A stretch of 64,000 nt of DNA from Candidatus Gemmiger excrementigallinarum (GCA_019116445.1 DXBP01000059.1:39136-103135); one strand, 5' to 3'. Positions 16,550 through 26,393 are shown, numbered from the stretch's first letter. The notes: generated by a model from the sequence alone, not told the origin. Made by a program: numbers and translations.

Positions 16550-17638
16550 ATGACTGCAATACTGACCGGGCTGGTATCCCTGCTCGTGTTCGGGGTTGTC
16601 ATTTTGGTGCATGAACTGGGTCACTTTTGGGCGGCCCGGCATTGCGGCATCCGGGTGGAGGAGTTCTCCATCGGATTTGGTCCGAAACTGTTCGCCTGGA
16701 ACCGCGGCGGTACACGGTATACCCTGCGGCTGATCCCGCTGGGCGGCTACAATCTGTTTTCCAACCCGCCGGACCCGGAGGACGGGGAAGAAATTCCGCC
16801 GGTCCGTCCGCCGGAACGGAAGAAGGGGCTGTTCCCTGTAGTGATGCGGGGCCTGGAGTTTGAGCAGGCCGGTGCATGGCAGCGCTTTTTTGTTACGTTG
16901 TGGGGCGCGGTGATGAATTTCCTGCTGGGGCTCATCGTTTTGCTGATTCTGGTGTTCAGCATGGGCAGCCTTGGCGGTACCACCATTGCCCAGTTTGTGG
17001 ATGGCGCTTCCAGCAGCCAGACCGGGCTGCAGCTGGGGGATACCCTTGTGGAAGTGGACGGCAAGCGGGTGCATACGGCCAACTCCCTGGCGCAGCTGTT
17101 TGATGGAACCGCTCGGCAGCACACCATGACGGTGCTGCGCGGTGACGAAATCGTGACCCTTCCTGCGGTCACCGTCGCGCCGACGGAAGATGCAGAGGGC
17201 AATATTATCAGCAGTGTGGATTTCCGCGTGGCGGCTGTGCCCAAAACGCTGCGCAATGTGCTGGTACAGACCGGGGAATTCTTCCAGTATTACAGTACCG
17301 CCATTCTGGGCGGCTTCTGGGATCTGGCCACCGGGCAGGTGGGGGTCGATCAGCTTTCGGGTCCCATCGGTACGGTATCGGCAGTCAGCCAGGCTGTGCA
17401 GTATGGCTGGCGGGATGTCCTTTCCCTGATGGCGCTGCTGACCATCAACGTGGGAATTTTCAATTTGCTGCCGGTCCCGGCGCTGGACGGCTGCAAACTG
17501 CTGTTTTTGTTGTTTGAAGGGCTGACCGGGCACGCGGTGCCCCAGCGCTTCCAGATGGCGGTGAATACCGCCGGCATGGTTCTTTTGCTGTGGCTGATGC
17601 TGCTGGTGACCATGCAGGATATTACCAGGATTTTGTAA
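16550..17638 (+). CDS. rseP: Site-2 (RseP/YluC) intramembrane zinc protease
   Basis: 362 residues. The first membrane helix carries HELGH (21-25), the zinc-binding motif; a PDZ-type domain follows at roughly 135-210, and the last membrane region has NLLPVPALDG with the third metal ligand Asp. Such proteases cut anti-sigma factors and signal-peptide remnants in the membrane. The ATG at 16550 is favoured over a GTG two codons upstream by GAGG spacing. Position between dxr and ispG is the conserved Firmicute order. Confidence 0.95.
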   Translation: MTAILTGLVSLLVFGVVILVHELGHFWAARHCGIRVEEFSIGFGPKLFAWNRGGTRYTLRLIPLGGYNLFSNPPDPEDGEEIPPVRPPERKKGLFPVVMRGLEFEQAGAWQRFFVTLWGAVMNFLLGLIVLLILVFSMGSLGGTTIAQFVDGASSSQTGLQLGDTLVEVDGKRVHTANSLAQLFDGTARQHTMTVLRGDEIVTLPAVTVAPTEDAEGNIISSVDFRVAAVPKTLRNVLVQTGEFFQYYSTAILGGFWDLATGQVGVDQLSGPIGTVSAVSQAVQYGWRDVLSLMALLTINVGIFNLLPVPALDGCKLLFLLFEGLTGHAVPQRFQMAVNTAGMVLLLWLMLLVTMQDITRIL

Positions 17639-17650
17639 GGAGGAGCAGCT

Positions 17651-18703
17651 ATGACGCGCCAACTGAAACGGGAAGTCAAGATCGGAAACATCACCATTGG
17701 CGGTACCAACCCCATCGCCGTGCAGACGATGCTCAATGTGCCGGTCAAGGATATTGCGGGCAATGTGGCCCAGGCCAGGCAGGTGGCGGCAGCCGGCTGC
17801 CAGATCGTGCGCGTTACGGTTCCCACGCCCGAGGATGCGGCGGTGGTGTCTGCCATCAAAGAAGCGGTGGATATTCCGGTAGTGGCGGACATCCATTTTG
17901 ATTACCGCGCTGCGCTGGCCGCGTTGGATGCCGGCGCAGATAAAATCCGGATCAATCCCGGCAATATTGGCTCCGACGACCGCGTGAAGGCGGTGGCCGA
18001 TGCCTGCAACGCCAAAAATGTGCCTATCCGCATTGGCGTCAATGGCGGCAGCCTGGAAAAACATATCCTGGCCAAGTATGGCGCTCCGGTGCCCGAAGCC
18101 ATGGTGGAAAGTGCCCTGTATCACGTGCGCCTGCTGGAAAAGCATGATTTTGACAACATCGTCATCTCCATCAAGTCCAGCAATGTTCCCCGCATGATGG
18201 CGGCCTACCGGATGCTCTCTGCCCAGACGAACTACCCGCTGCACGTGGGTGTCACCGAAGCGGGGGGCAACCGTATGGGGCTCATCAAGTCCGGTATGGG
18301 CATCGGCGGTCTGCTGCTGGAAGGTATCGGCGATACGCTGCGTGTTTCCCTCACCGAGGACCCTGAAAACGAGGTCTATGCGGGCTATGATATTCTGCGT
18401 GCGGTGGGCTATGCTGTGGCAGGGCCCGAAATCATCAGCTGCCCCACCTGCGGCCGTACCCAGTACCCCATGATCGAGATTGCCAACGAGGTGGAGCGTC
18501 GTCTGCGGGATGAGGGCTTCAAGAAGCCGCTGAAGATCGCCATTATGGGCTGCGTGGTCAATGGACCCGGTGAGGCGTCGGATGCCGATATCGGTATTGC
18601 CGGCGGCAAGGACGAGGCATTGCTCTTCATCCGCGGCGAAAAGGTCCGTATGCTCAAGGGGGATATTGTCGGTCAGTTCATCGACGAGATCCACAAGCTG
18701 TAA
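17651..18703 (+). CDS. ispG: 4-hydroxy-3-methylbut-2-en-1-yl diphosphate synthase
   Basis: 350 residues, the short bacterial form. The N-terminal TIM barrel begins with VKIGNITIGGTNPIAVQTM, and the C-terminal reductase domain keeps the three 4Fe-4S cysteines in SCPTCGRTQ and MGCVVNGPGE. It converts ME-cPP to HMBPP, the penultimate MEP step, using ferredoxin or flavodoxin electrons. AAGGAGG lies before the ATG. It is 12 bases downstream of rseP. Confidence 0.97.
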   Translation: MTRQLKREVKIGNITIGGTNPIAVQTMLNVPVKDIAGNVAQARQVAAAGCQIVRVTVPTPEDAAVVSAIKEAVDIPVVADIHFDYRAALAALDAGADKIRINPGNIGSDDRVKAVADACNAKNVPIRIGVNGGSLEKHILAKYGAPVPEAMVESALYHVRLLEKHDFDNIVISIKSSNVPRMMAAYRMLSAQTNYPLHVGVTEAGGNRMGLIKSGMGIGGLLLEGIGDTLRVSLTEDPENEVYAGYDILRAVGYAVAGPEIISCPTCGRTQYPMIEIANEVERRLRDEGFKKPLKIAIMGCVVNGPGEASDADIGIAGGKDEALLFIRGEKVRMLKGDIVGQFIDEIHKL

Positions 18704-18725
18704 GCCTTCCGGGCAGGGAGGGAGC

Positions 18726-18995
18726 GTGACGGTTATGGAGGTTCTGTTCGAGATCGTCGGGGAAGTTCTGCTGGAAATTCTGCAGGAGATCTGGCCGCCG
18801 GTTCTGGCTGTCGTAGACGGCGCGCTGGTTCTGTTGTTTGGCTTTCTGACCTGGCTGTTCTTCTCGCAAGGGGAAGCCGCCAGGGCAGTTATCAGTCTGC
18901 TGGCAGCGGGGCTGTTTTTGGCTGTGGGCATCACAGGATTCAAAACAGGCCTGTATACCCGCAAAGGCCGCGACAACCGTTGCCGGAAGAAATAA
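18726..18995 (+). CDS. Small membrane protein of unknown function
   Basis: 89 residues from a GTG that sits four to five bases after AGGGAGG; an ATG three codons later is the alternative. An acidic N-terminus precedes two hydrophobic segments (about 27-45 and 53-75) and a basic tail (RKGRDNRCRKK), fitting a two-pass inner-membrane protein with cytoplasmic C-terminus. I do not recognise the family. It lies 22 bases after ispG and 36 bases before polC and is surely cotranscribed. proS, often found here in relatives, is missing. Confidence 0.65.
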   Translation: MTVMEVLFEIVGEVLLEILQEIWPPVLAVVDGALVLLFGFLTWLFFSQGEAARAVISLLAAGLFLAVGITGFKTGLYTRKGRDNRCRKK

Positions 18996-19031
18996 AAACG
19001 CCCCCGTTTTTTCATCTGCAAAGGAGTCACT

Positions 19032-22000
19032 TTGAAACCACTTGTAACCCAGGTCTGGCCGCAGTTTACGGCAGACCAGCAGTTCTGTGCCGCTTTCGGC
19101 AACGTTCTTGTGGAGCGTGTGGAACTGTACCGTACAAAACGTCAGGTTATTATCTGCCTGCGCAGCGCCGAACCCCTGGATCAGGCGCTGTGCGGGCGCC
19201 TTTGTGCTTCCCTGCAGGAAGTATTCGCGGGGTACGAGCTGCATCTGCGCAACTATTTTGCCTATCCGAATATTACGCCGGAATCGGTCTGCCTGATGAT
19301 CCAGGAACTCAAGGAAAAAGGTATGCCGGTCAATGGCTTTCTGGATAAGGAACAGCCCGTGGTCTTCGGGGAAGACGGCATCACCATCCGGGTCAATGCA
19401 GGCCGCACGATTCTGGAAAGCGTGGAACTGCCCCGGGTGCTGGCGGAACTGATCCAGGAACGCACCGGTTCATTGCCCATTGTTCGTCTGGCGGATACTG
19501 GTCATGCCCGTTCGGAGGAAGAATTCGAGCAGTACCTGCAGGAAAAAGCGCCGGTGGTCAAGTTCGAAGCCAAGGAAACGCCCCCGGACTTTACCATCGA
19601 AGGGATGGCACTCACCAACAAGCCGGTCAAGGTATTCTACGGCAAGAACTTCAAACCCACCGAAACCCGTCACCTCAACGATCTGGGCGACGGCGGCAAG
19701 GTGGTGGTCTGGGGCGACGTCTTTGCCACCGAGGTCAAGGGCAGCCGCCGCAAGATTTATTTCACTTCCATTACCGACTATACGGGTTCCGTCAACCTAA
19801 AAATTCTGGGGGACGAGGACGCCGATATGTCCAAGTGGGAAGGGCTCAAGCCCGGTACTACACTTATCGTGCGCGGTAACTATATGTACGATAAGTATGA
19901 GCATGATTTCGTCATCATGCCTTACGATGTATTGCAGGTGGAACGGGAACCCCGCCAGGATACCGCCCCGGAAGGACAGAAGCGGGTGGAACTGCATCTG
20001 CACACCAAGTCCAGTTCCATGGACGGTTTCAACGATCCCGGCAAAATCGTACGTCTGGCCCACCGCATGGGACATCGGGCCATTGCCATTACCGACCACG
20101 GCGTCTGCCAGGGGTATCCCGAAGCCATGCTGGCTACCGACGATATCCACCAGAACGATCCCGACTTCAAGCTGATTTACGGCTGCGAAGCCTACTTTGT
20201 GGACGATATGATCCCGGCTGTCTACGGCGGGGCCAGAATGCCGTTGTCCGGTTCCTTTGTGGTCTTTGATACCGAAACCACCGGCCTGGACTCCAACGTG
20301 GAGGCCCTCACCGAGATCGGTGCCGTCTTTGTGGAAAACGGCAAGATCAACGAGGAAAAGAAATTCTGTACCTTCGTCAATCCCGGCAAGCCCATTCCCC
20401 AGCGGGTGGTGGAACTCACCGGCATCAATGATGCTATGGTGGCAGACGCCCCCACGCCGGAGGAAGCCATCCGCGCTTTCAAGGAATTCTGTGGGGATAA
20501 TGTGCTGGTAGCCCATAACGCCCACAGCTTTGATATGCTGTTTATCCGTAAGGCGGGGGAGAAGGCAGGCGTCAGCTTTGACGAAAACACCTACATTGAT
20601 ACCCTGCCCATGGGCCAGGCCCTGTTCCCGGGACTGCGCAACTATAAGCTGGATACCATCAACAAACATCTGGAAATCCCGCCCTTCAACCATCACCGGG
20701 CGGTGGACGATGCCATGGCCCTGGCCCGCATCTTCGAGGTCATGCTGAACGACCTGGAAGAAAAGGATATCCATACTCTGGAAGCGATCAACACCGGTCT
20801 GGGCGGAAATAAAGAGGTTTTAAAGAAGAAATACTACCATCTGATCATTCTGGTACAGAATCAGGTGGGCCTCAAAAACCTCTACCGTATTGTCAGTGCG
20901 GCCCACACCCAGTATTTCTTCAAAAAGCCCCGGGTGCCCCGCAGCCTGCTCAACCGGTACCGCGAAGGTCTGCTGCTCTCGCCGGCCTGTGAAGCGGGCG
21001 AACTGTACCGTGCCATCGTGGCCGGTCAGCCTTACGAGCAGCTGCTGCGCATTGCCGACTACTATGACTATCTCGAAGTGCAGCCCCTGGGCAACAACGA
21101 GTTTATGGTCCGCAACGGCCAGGTGGATTCCATTGAGGCCATCAAGAACTTCAACCGCACGGTCATTCAGCTGGGCGAGGACCTGCACAAGCCCGTTGTC
21201 GCCACCGGCGACTCCCACTTCCAGGAGCCGGAGGACTGGATCTACCGCGCCGTGCTCCAGGCGGGCAATGGATTCAAGGACGCCGACAATCAGGCGCCCC
21301 TGTATTACCATACCACCACCGAGATGCTGGAAGATTTCAGCTACCTGCCCCAGGATAAGGCCTTCGAGATCGTAGTCACCAATCCCAACAAGATTGCTGC
21401 CACCATCGACAACAATCTGCGGGCTATCCCCAAAGGCACCTACCCGCCCAGCATCCCCGGCGCCGAACAGGAATTGCGGGATGATACCTGGAAACACGCA
21501 GCTCGGGACTATGGCACGCCGCTGCCCGATGTGCTGCAAAAGCGCCTGAAAAAGGAACTGGATTCCATCTGCGGCCATGGCTACGCGGTTTTGTATGTCA
21601 TTGCGGTGCGTCTGGTGGCTTACTCCAACGCAGGCGGCTACCAGGTAGGCAGCCGTGGTTCGGTCGGTTCCTCGGCTGTGGCCCACTTCTCGGGCATTTC
21701 GGAGGTCAACTCCATGCCGCCCCACTATTTGTGCCCTGAGTGTAAGCACAGTGAGTGGATCGACGATGGCGTTCACATGGACGGCTTCGACCTGCCCGAC
21801 AAAAAGTGCCCGGTCTGCGGCCATCCCATGATTGTGGAAGGCCACGACATTCCCTTTGAAACCTTCCTGGGCTTCTACGGCGACAAGGAACCGGATATCG
21901 ACCTGAACTTCTCGGGTATGTACCAGTCCCACGTGCACCGCTATACCGAGGAACTCTTCGGCAAGGAAAACGTGTTCAAAGCGGGTACGGTTTCCGGTCT

Positions 22001-23339
22001 GCAGGATAAGACGGCCTACGGCTATGTCAAAAAATATCTGGAAGAGCGGGGCAAGACCGTCAACCGCGCCGAGGAAAACCGCCTGGTTATTGGCTGCACC
22101 GGTGTCAAGCGTACCACCGGCCAGCACCCCGGCGGCATGGTCGTTGTACCCGATACCTTTGATATTTATGACTTCTGTGCCATCCAGCACCCGGCGGACG
22201 ATGTGAAGGGCGGCCTGCTGACCACCCACTTTGAATTCAAATACCTCCACGATACGCTGCTCAAGCTGGACGAGCTGGGCCACGATGTGCCTACCTTCTA
22301 TAAATACTTCGAGGAATATTCCGGTATCCCCATCGACTCGGTGCCCATGAACGACGAGAAGGTGTACAGCCTGCTCACCAGCCCGGCGGCCCTGGGGGTG
22401 ACCGAGGAACAGATCGGCTCCAAGACCGGAACCTTCGGTATCCCGGAAATGGGTACGAACTTTGTGCGCCAGATGTTGCTGGACGCGCAGCCCAAGAATT
22501 TCTCGGAACTGATTCAGATTTCCGGCCTGTCCCACGGCACCGACGTCTGGACGAACAATGCCGACGAGCTGATCCGTTCGGGCACCTGTACCATCGCGGA
22601 AGTCATCGGCTGCCGTGACAGTATCATGCTGTACCTGCTGCGCAAGGGCCTGGAACCCAAAATGGCCTTTGACATTATGGAAGCTGTGCGTAAAGGCAAG
22701 GTGGCCAAGGGCGGTTTCAAGCCCGGCTGGGAGGAAGCTATGCGGGAGCACGAGGTACCGGACTGGTACATCGAATCCTGCCGCAAGATCAAGTATATGT
22801 TCCCCAAAGCCCATGCGGTGGCCTACCTGATGGCGGCCATTCGTCTGATGTGGTTCAAGGTCTATCATCCCGCCATTTTCTACGCGGTGTACTTCACGGT
22901 ACGCGGTGCGGACATCGACTATGAAGCTGCAGTGGGCGGTGTGCGAGTGGCTAAAGAACACCTGCGGGATAACGAGCGCATCCCCAAGGAGGAACGCACC
23001 GCCAAGGATGATGATGCACTGGTCAGCTTGCAGCTGGAAAATGAGATGCTGCAGCGCGGGTGCCAGTTCCTGCCCATTGAACTGGGCAAAAGCCACGCCA
23101 GCAAATACGTGGTGGAGGATGGCAAGGTCCGTCTGCCCTTTACGGCGCTGCGCGGTCTGGGCGAAGCCGCAGCCGTGGCGCTGGAGGAAGCAACGATCCA
23201 CGGCCAGGAGTATATTTCCATCGAGGAACTGCAGCAGGCCAGCGGTGTGGCCGGCTCGGTGTTCGATAAACTCCGTTCGGTGGGCGCTTTGGGCAATCTG
23301 CCCGAAACCAGCCAGGTGGACCTGTTCAGCCTGATGTGA
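19032..23339 (+). CDS. polC: DNA polymerase III alpha subunit, PolC type
   Basis: 1435 residues, the expected PolC size. Domains in order: N-terminal domains, OB fold (about 225-310), PHP domain (VELHLHTKSSSMDG), an inserted 3'-5' exonuclease starting FVVFDTETTGLD (about 408), the remainder of PHP, the zinc-finger pairs CPECK and CPVCG, then the polymerase palm with PDIDLNFSG. It is the replicative polymerase of low-GC-type Firmicutes. The start codon is TTG with AAAGGAG five bases upstream; no better start exists. It closes the isoprenoid/lipid operon. Confidence 0.97.
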   Translation: MKPLVTQVWPQFTADQQFCAAFGNVLVERVELYRTKRQVIICLRSAEPLDQALCGRLCASLQEVFAGYELHLRNYFAYPNITPESVCLMIQELKEKGMPVNGFLDKEQPVVFGEDGITIRVNAGRTILESVELPRVLAELIQERTGSLPIVRLADTGHARSEEEFEQYLQEKAPVVKFEAKETPPDFTIEGMALTNKPVKVFYGKNFKPTETRHLNDLGDGGKVVVWGDVFATEVKGSRRKIYFTSITDYTGSVNLKILGDEDADMSKWEGLKPGTTLIVRGNYMYDKYEHDFVIMPYDVLQVEREPRQDTAPEGQKRVELHLHTKSSSMDGFNDPGKIVRLAHRMGHRAIAITDHGVCQGYPEAMLATDDIHQNDPDFKLIYGCEAYFVDDMIPAVYGGARMPLSGSFVVFDTETTGLDSNVEALTEIGAVFVENGKINEEKKFCTFVNPGKPIPQRVVELTGINDAMVADAPTPEEAIRAFKEFCGDNVLVAHNAHSFDMLFIRKAGEKAGVSFDENTYIDTLPMGQALFPGLRNYKLDTINKHLEIPPFNHHRAVDDAMALARIFEVMLNDLEEKDIHTLEAINTGLGGNKEVLKKKYYHLIILVQNQVGLKNLYRIVSAAHTQYFFKKPRVPRSLLNRYREGLLLSPACEAGELYRAIVAGQPYEQLLRIADYYDYLEVQPLGNNEFMVRNGQVDSIEAIKNFNRTVIQLGEDLHKPVVATGDSHFQEPEDWIYRAVLQAGNGFKDADNQAPLYYHTTTEMLEDFSYLPQDKAFEIVVTNPNKIAATIDNNLRAIPKGTYPPSIPGAEQELRDDTWKHAARDYGTPLPDVLQKRLKKELDSICGHGYAVLYVIAVRLVAYSNAGGYQVGSRGSVGSSAVAHFSGISEVNSMPPHYLCPECKHSEWIDDGVHMDGFDLPDKKCPVCGHPMIVEGHDIPFETFLGFYGDKEPDIDLNFSGMYQSHVHRYTEELFGKENVFKAGTVSGLQDKTAYGYVKKYLEERGKTVNRAEENRLVIGCTGVKRTTGQHPGGMVVVPDTFDIYDFCAIQHPADDVKGGLLTTHFEFKYLHDTLLKLDELGHDVPTFYKYFEEYSGIPIDSVPMNDEKVYSLLTSPAALGVTEEQIGSKTGTFGIPEMGTNFVRQMLLDAQPKNFSELIQISGLSHGTDVWTNNADELIRSGTCTIAEVIGCRDSIMLYLLRKGLEPKMAFDIMEAVRKGKVAKGGFKPGWEEAMREHEVPDWYIESCRKIKYMFPKAHAVAYLMAAIRLMWFKVYHPAIFYAVYFTVRGADIDYEAAVGGVRVAKEHLRDNERIPKEERTAKDDDALVSLQLENEMLQRGCQFLPIELGKSHASKYVVEDGKVRLPFTALRGLGEAAAVALEEATIHGQEYISIEELQQASGVAGSVFDKLRSVGALGNLPETSQVDLFSLM

Positions 23340-23376
23340 AACCGGACGGCTGCCGGAAATAAATCACAAAAAATGC

Positions 23377-23405
23377 TTGCACCATCGGCATATCTGTGTT
23401 ATACT
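23377..23405 (+). promoter_or_regulatory. Sigma-A promoter of secG
   Basis: TTGCAC (23377-23382) and TATACT (23400-23405) are separated by 17 bases. Confidence 0.8.
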
Positions 23406-23440
23406 ATACCCCGCATGAGAAGTTAAAGGAGTGCTATTCA

Positions 23441-23686
23441 ATGAACTGGTATGAGATCGCTCTGGGTTGCGTTCTGATTGCAGTGTCGCTTTTGATCATC
23501 GTTTTCACCCTCGCACAGGAGCAGAAGGGCCAGGGCCTCTCTGCCGCAATCATGGGCGAGAACAGCCATATGGCGGCCGGCCGTGAGCGCGGTATCGACG
23601 CCAAACTCGCCAAATGGACCAAGGTCTTTGGCGGCGTGTTTTTCGTGGTCGCGCTGGTCATCTGCGTGCTCAGCGCCCGCCTGTAA
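23441..23686 (+). CDS. secG: Preprotein translocase subunit SecG
   Basis: 81 residues with two membrane helices (about 5-25 and 58-78) joined by a Gly-rich cytoplasmic loop (GQGLSAAIMGENS), the SecG pattern. It assists SecYE-mediated export. AAGGAG lies nine bases before the ATG at 23441, so the longer upstream frame is not used. As in many Firmicutes it precedes rnr, but a terminator separates the two. Confidence 0.9.
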   Translation: MNWYEIALGCVLIAVSLLIIVFTLAQEQKGQGLSAAIMGENSHMAAGRERGIDAKLAKWTKVFGGVFFVVALVICVLSARL

Positions 23687-23716
23687 TCGGAGAAAGCAGC
23701 AATCACAAAACAAAAG

Positions 23717-23769
23717 GGTCCGCCAAGCGCGTTGAAGTAAAGTCTATGCGCCCCGGCGGGCCGTTTTTT
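23717..23769 (+). terminator. Terminator between secG and rnr
   Basis: GGTCCGCC pairs with GGCGGGCC and an inner GCGC/GCGC stem adds to it; six T follow. The loop is long (about 18 bases). Confidence 0.8.
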
Positions 23770-23851
23770 GTGGGAAAGTGGCGGGGAAGATGTGCCCCGC
23801 ATTGGAAGGGCTGCACCGGACGGTGCGGCGACGTAAATTAAAGGAGAAATT

Positions 23852-25981
23852 ATGACACCGTTACAAAAAAGCATCCTCTCTGCGGTCAAGCGCCGTCCCA
23901 TGACGCTGCGCGAACTGCAGAACAATCTGCAGGTGGACAACTCCCGTCTGCGCACTACGGTTTCGGCCATGGTGGCTACCGGGGAACTGTCCCTGCGCAA
24001 TGGCGCCTATGTGCCGGGCTTTGCCACGTATGAGAATGAGGCCAACCCCAATACCATCCCCTGCACGCTGGTCAAGCTGGCGGCCCGGTTCGGTTTTGCC
24101 AGCCGGGATGACGGTCAGGGAGATATCTTTATCCCGGGCCGTGCGCTGCACGGTGCCATGCCCCAGGACAAGATTGACGTGAAACTCTTCGATCATCCTC
24201 GTGTGGAAGGTTCCTCGGAGGGCGAAGTTGTGGAGGTCAAGGTCCCCAACAACCGTTTTGCGGGCACAGTCTGCCTGTCTGATGACGGACGCCTTGCCGT
24301 GGAACCCGATGGCTGCCGCGATGTGAAGTTCCTGCTGGCCAAGCAGGGGAGTGAGGGCGTGCACATCGGGGATAAAGTCGGCATCCTCATCACCCATCGC
24401 GGTGGACGCCACAGCGACCATCGTGCTGCCGTGGTGGAAAAGTTCGGCTCTTCCGATCGTGCTTCGGAGTGTGCCAAGGCCATTTTGTACGGCCGCAATG
24501 TCCGTCAGGAATTCCCGCCCGAAGTGTTGGCCGAGGCGCATACCTACGATGATGCCGCCATCGACCCGACCGAAGCGGCCCGCCGCATGGACCTGCGCAG
24601 CATTCCCATCTTCACCATTGACTCGGCCGAAACCAAGGACATTGACGACGCCATCAGCCTGCAGAAGCTGGAGGACGGCGGTTACGAGCTGGGCGTGCAT
24701 ATCGCGGATGTCAGCCATTACGTCCGTCCCGGTTCGGCCCTGGACGAAGAAGCCTTTGAACGTGCCACCAGCATTTATTATGCCGATAAGGTCATCCCGA
24801 TGCTGCCTACCCAGCTGTCCAACGGTATCTGCTCGCTGAATCCCAAGGAGGAGCGGCTGGCGTTTTCCTGCCTGATGCGTCTGGATGGGGAAGGCAATAT
24901 CCATAGCTACCATTTTGTCAAAACGGTCATCTGCAGCCGGGTCAAGGGCGTGTACAAAGAGATCAACGCCCTGCTGGAGCCGGAAGAGGGGGCCGACCTG
25001 ACGGAACTGAAAGAAAAATATACCGATGTGCTGGACCAGCTGCCCGTGATGGATGAGCTGTACCGCAAGCGTGTGGAACTGCGCCGTAAGCGCGGTGCCA
25101 TGGAGATTGAATCCGATGAGGCCAAACTGGTCATTGATGAGAGCGGCCGCTGTGTGGATATCGTCAAGCGGGGGCGTGGTACGTCGGAGTGCATGATCGA
25201 GGAGTTCATGCTGCTGGCCAACCAGTGCGCTGCCAACGCCGGACGCACCAACAAGGTGCCTTTTGTGTACCGTGTGCACGAGGCCCCGGATGCCGAAAAG
25301 ATGGAAAAGCTGTCGGCTACACTGCTGGCCTGCGGCTTGAACGCCAAGTTCAAGAATCCCATCCCCACCCAGCTGGAACTGGCTGCGCTGCTGGACGAAA
25401 CCCGGGGGCAGCCCATCCAGACTCCGGTGCATACCGGCATCCTGCGCAGTATGCAGAAAGCCCGCTACGCGCCGCAACCCCTGGGCCACTACGGCCTGGT
25501 GCTGGCGGACTATGCCCACTTTACCAGCCCAATCCGCCGGTATCCCGACCTGGCGATCCATCGCATTCTCAGCGAGATGCTGCTGGGGGCGTCGGCGGAA
25601 CGGGTGAGCAAAGACTTCAACGAGTTTGCGCAGCGTGCCAGTGAGCAGTCCAGCAAGAAGGAAGTGGACGCGGTCCGCATCGAGCGAGATGTGGAGGACC
25701 TGTATAAGGCGGAGTATATGCACGAGCACCTGGGTGAGGTGTACACCGGTACGGTGGCAGGCATCACGCCCCGCGGCGTCTTTGTGGAACTGGAAAACAC
25801 CGTCGAAGGCTTTGTGCCTGCCGCACAGCTGTGCAAAGGCGAAGCTCAGGTGGTGGATGGTGTCAGCATGCTGGACCCGCTGACGGGCCGCAGCTGGATG
25901 CTGGGCACTTCCATGAAAATCCGGGTGGCCGGTGCCGATGTGGCCCTGGGCCGGATTGACTTCGATTATATGGTGGAATAA
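23852..25981 (+). CDS. rnr: Ribonuclease R
   Basis: 709 residues. Order: N-terminal winged helix (RPMTLRELQNNL), cold-shock RNA-binding domains, the RNB catalytic domain with TIDSAETKDIDDAISL holding the metal-binding Asp residues, and a C-terminal S1 domain (GEVYTGTVAGITPRGVFVEL). It degrades structured RNA processively and works with tmRNA in quality control. AAAGGAG precedes the ATG. smpB, its usual downstream neighbour, is absent; a terminator and tRNA-Ser follow. Confidence 0.96.
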   Translation: MTPLQKSILSAVKRRPMTLRELQNNLQVDNSRLRTTVSAMVATGELSLRNGAYVPGFATYENEANPNTIPCTLVKLAARFGFASRDDGQGDIFIPGRALHGAMPQDKIDVKLFDHPRVEGSSEGEVVEVKVPNNRFAGTVCLSDDGRLAVEPDGCRDVKFLLAKQGSEGVHIGDKVGILITHRGGRHSDHRAAVVEKFGSSDRASECAKAILYGRNVRQEFPPEVLAEAHTYDDAAIDPTEAARRMDLRSIPIFTIDSAETKDIDDAISLQKLEDGGYELGVHIADVSHYVRPGSALDEEAFERATSIYYADKVIPMLPTQLSNGICSLNPKEERLAFSCLMRLDGEGNIHSYHFVKTVICSRVKGVYKEINALLEPEEGADLTELKEKYTDVLDQLPVMDELYRKRVELRRKRGAMEIESDEAKLVIDESGRCVDIVKRGRGTSECMIEEFMLLANQCAANAGRTNKVPFVYRVHEAPDAEKMEKLSATLLACGLNAKFKNPIPTQLELAALLDETRGQPIQTPVHTGILRSMQKARYAPQPLGHYGLVLADYAHFTSPIRRYPDLAIHRILSEMLLGASAERVSKDFNEFAQRASEQSSKKEVDAVRIERDVEDLYKAEYMHEHLGEVYTGTVAGITPRGVFVELENTVEGFVPAAQLCKGEAQVVDGVSMLDPLTGRSWMLGTSMKIRVAGADVALGRIDFDYMVE

Positions 25982-25990
25982 ACCAAACAA

Positions 25991-26024
25991 GCCCGCGCAA
26001 GGCGTTGCCTTGCGCGGGCTTTCT
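25991..26024 (+). terminator. Terminator of rnr
   Basis: GCCCGCGCAAGGC and CCTTGCGCGGGC form a strong stem with a GTT-type loop followed by TTTCTTG. Confidence 0.85.
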
Positions 26025-26051
26025 TGATGCAGAAAAGGGTTAAAAAGACAA

Positions 26052-26088
26052 AATAAAAAAGCACCCGCAGCCGAAGCCGTTGGTGCTC
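26052..26088 (-). terminator. Terminator of tRNA-Ser
   Basis: On the minus strand AGCACC and GGTGCT enclose an inner GGCTTCGGC stem and are followed by a run of six T and TATTT. Confidence 0.8.
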
Positions 26089-26093
26089 TTTTA

Positions 26094-26185
26094 TGGCGGA
26101 AAGAGAGGGATTCGAACCCTCGAGGGCTTTAGGGGCCCTACACGATTTCCAGTCGTGCGCCTTAGACCAGCTCAGCCATCTTTCC
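26094..26185 (-). tRNA. tRNA-Ser (anticodon GGA)
   Basis: 92 bases with a long variable arm (GGGCCCCTAAAGCCC region). The acceptor GGAAAGA pairs with TCTTTCC, discriminator is G, CCA is encoded, and the anticodon loop CTGGAAA sits on a CACGA/TCGTG stem. The pre-tRNA leader carries a GCAGTC/GACTGC inverted repeat right before the 5' end. Confidence 0.95.
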
Positions 26186-26211
26186 ATGGCAGTCGTTTGA
26201 CTGCATGGGCT

Positions 26212-26240
26212 ATTATAGCAAGGAATGGCGGAGATGTCAA
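26212..26240 (-). promoter_or_regulatory. Consensus promoter of tRNA-Ser
   Basis: On the minus strand, TTGACA (26235-26240) and TATAAT (26212-26217) are separated by 17 bases, a perfect sigma-A match. Confidence 0.9.
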
Positions 26241-26393
26241 GTAAATTTTCAAAAAAAGTTTTTTCGGCATTCTGTACAAAGAAAATCGGCAGAAGTAACA
26301 AAAACCGCCAAAGCTCTTGCAAGCGCAAGGGGAAAAGTGTTAAAACTATAACTAAGTTGCGGTTTGAGCGGTTTTGAAAGGAGTTGCGTTTTT

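Noticed and set aside
14407..16602. 731-codon minus-strand open frame across cdsA and dxr
   Set aside because: Antisense shadow of two real genes.
16247..19102. 951-codon minus-strand open frame across dxr, rseP and ispG
   Set aside because: It spans three well-supported plus-strand genes and their gaps, has no ribosome binding site or family pattern, and reflects base composition.
20820..23201. 793-codon minus-strand frame inside polC
   Set aside because: Shadow of PolC, whose domains are all recognisable on the plus strand.
23861..25990. 709-codon minus-strand frame opposite rnr
   Set aside because: Mirror of RNase R; composition typical of antisense translation.
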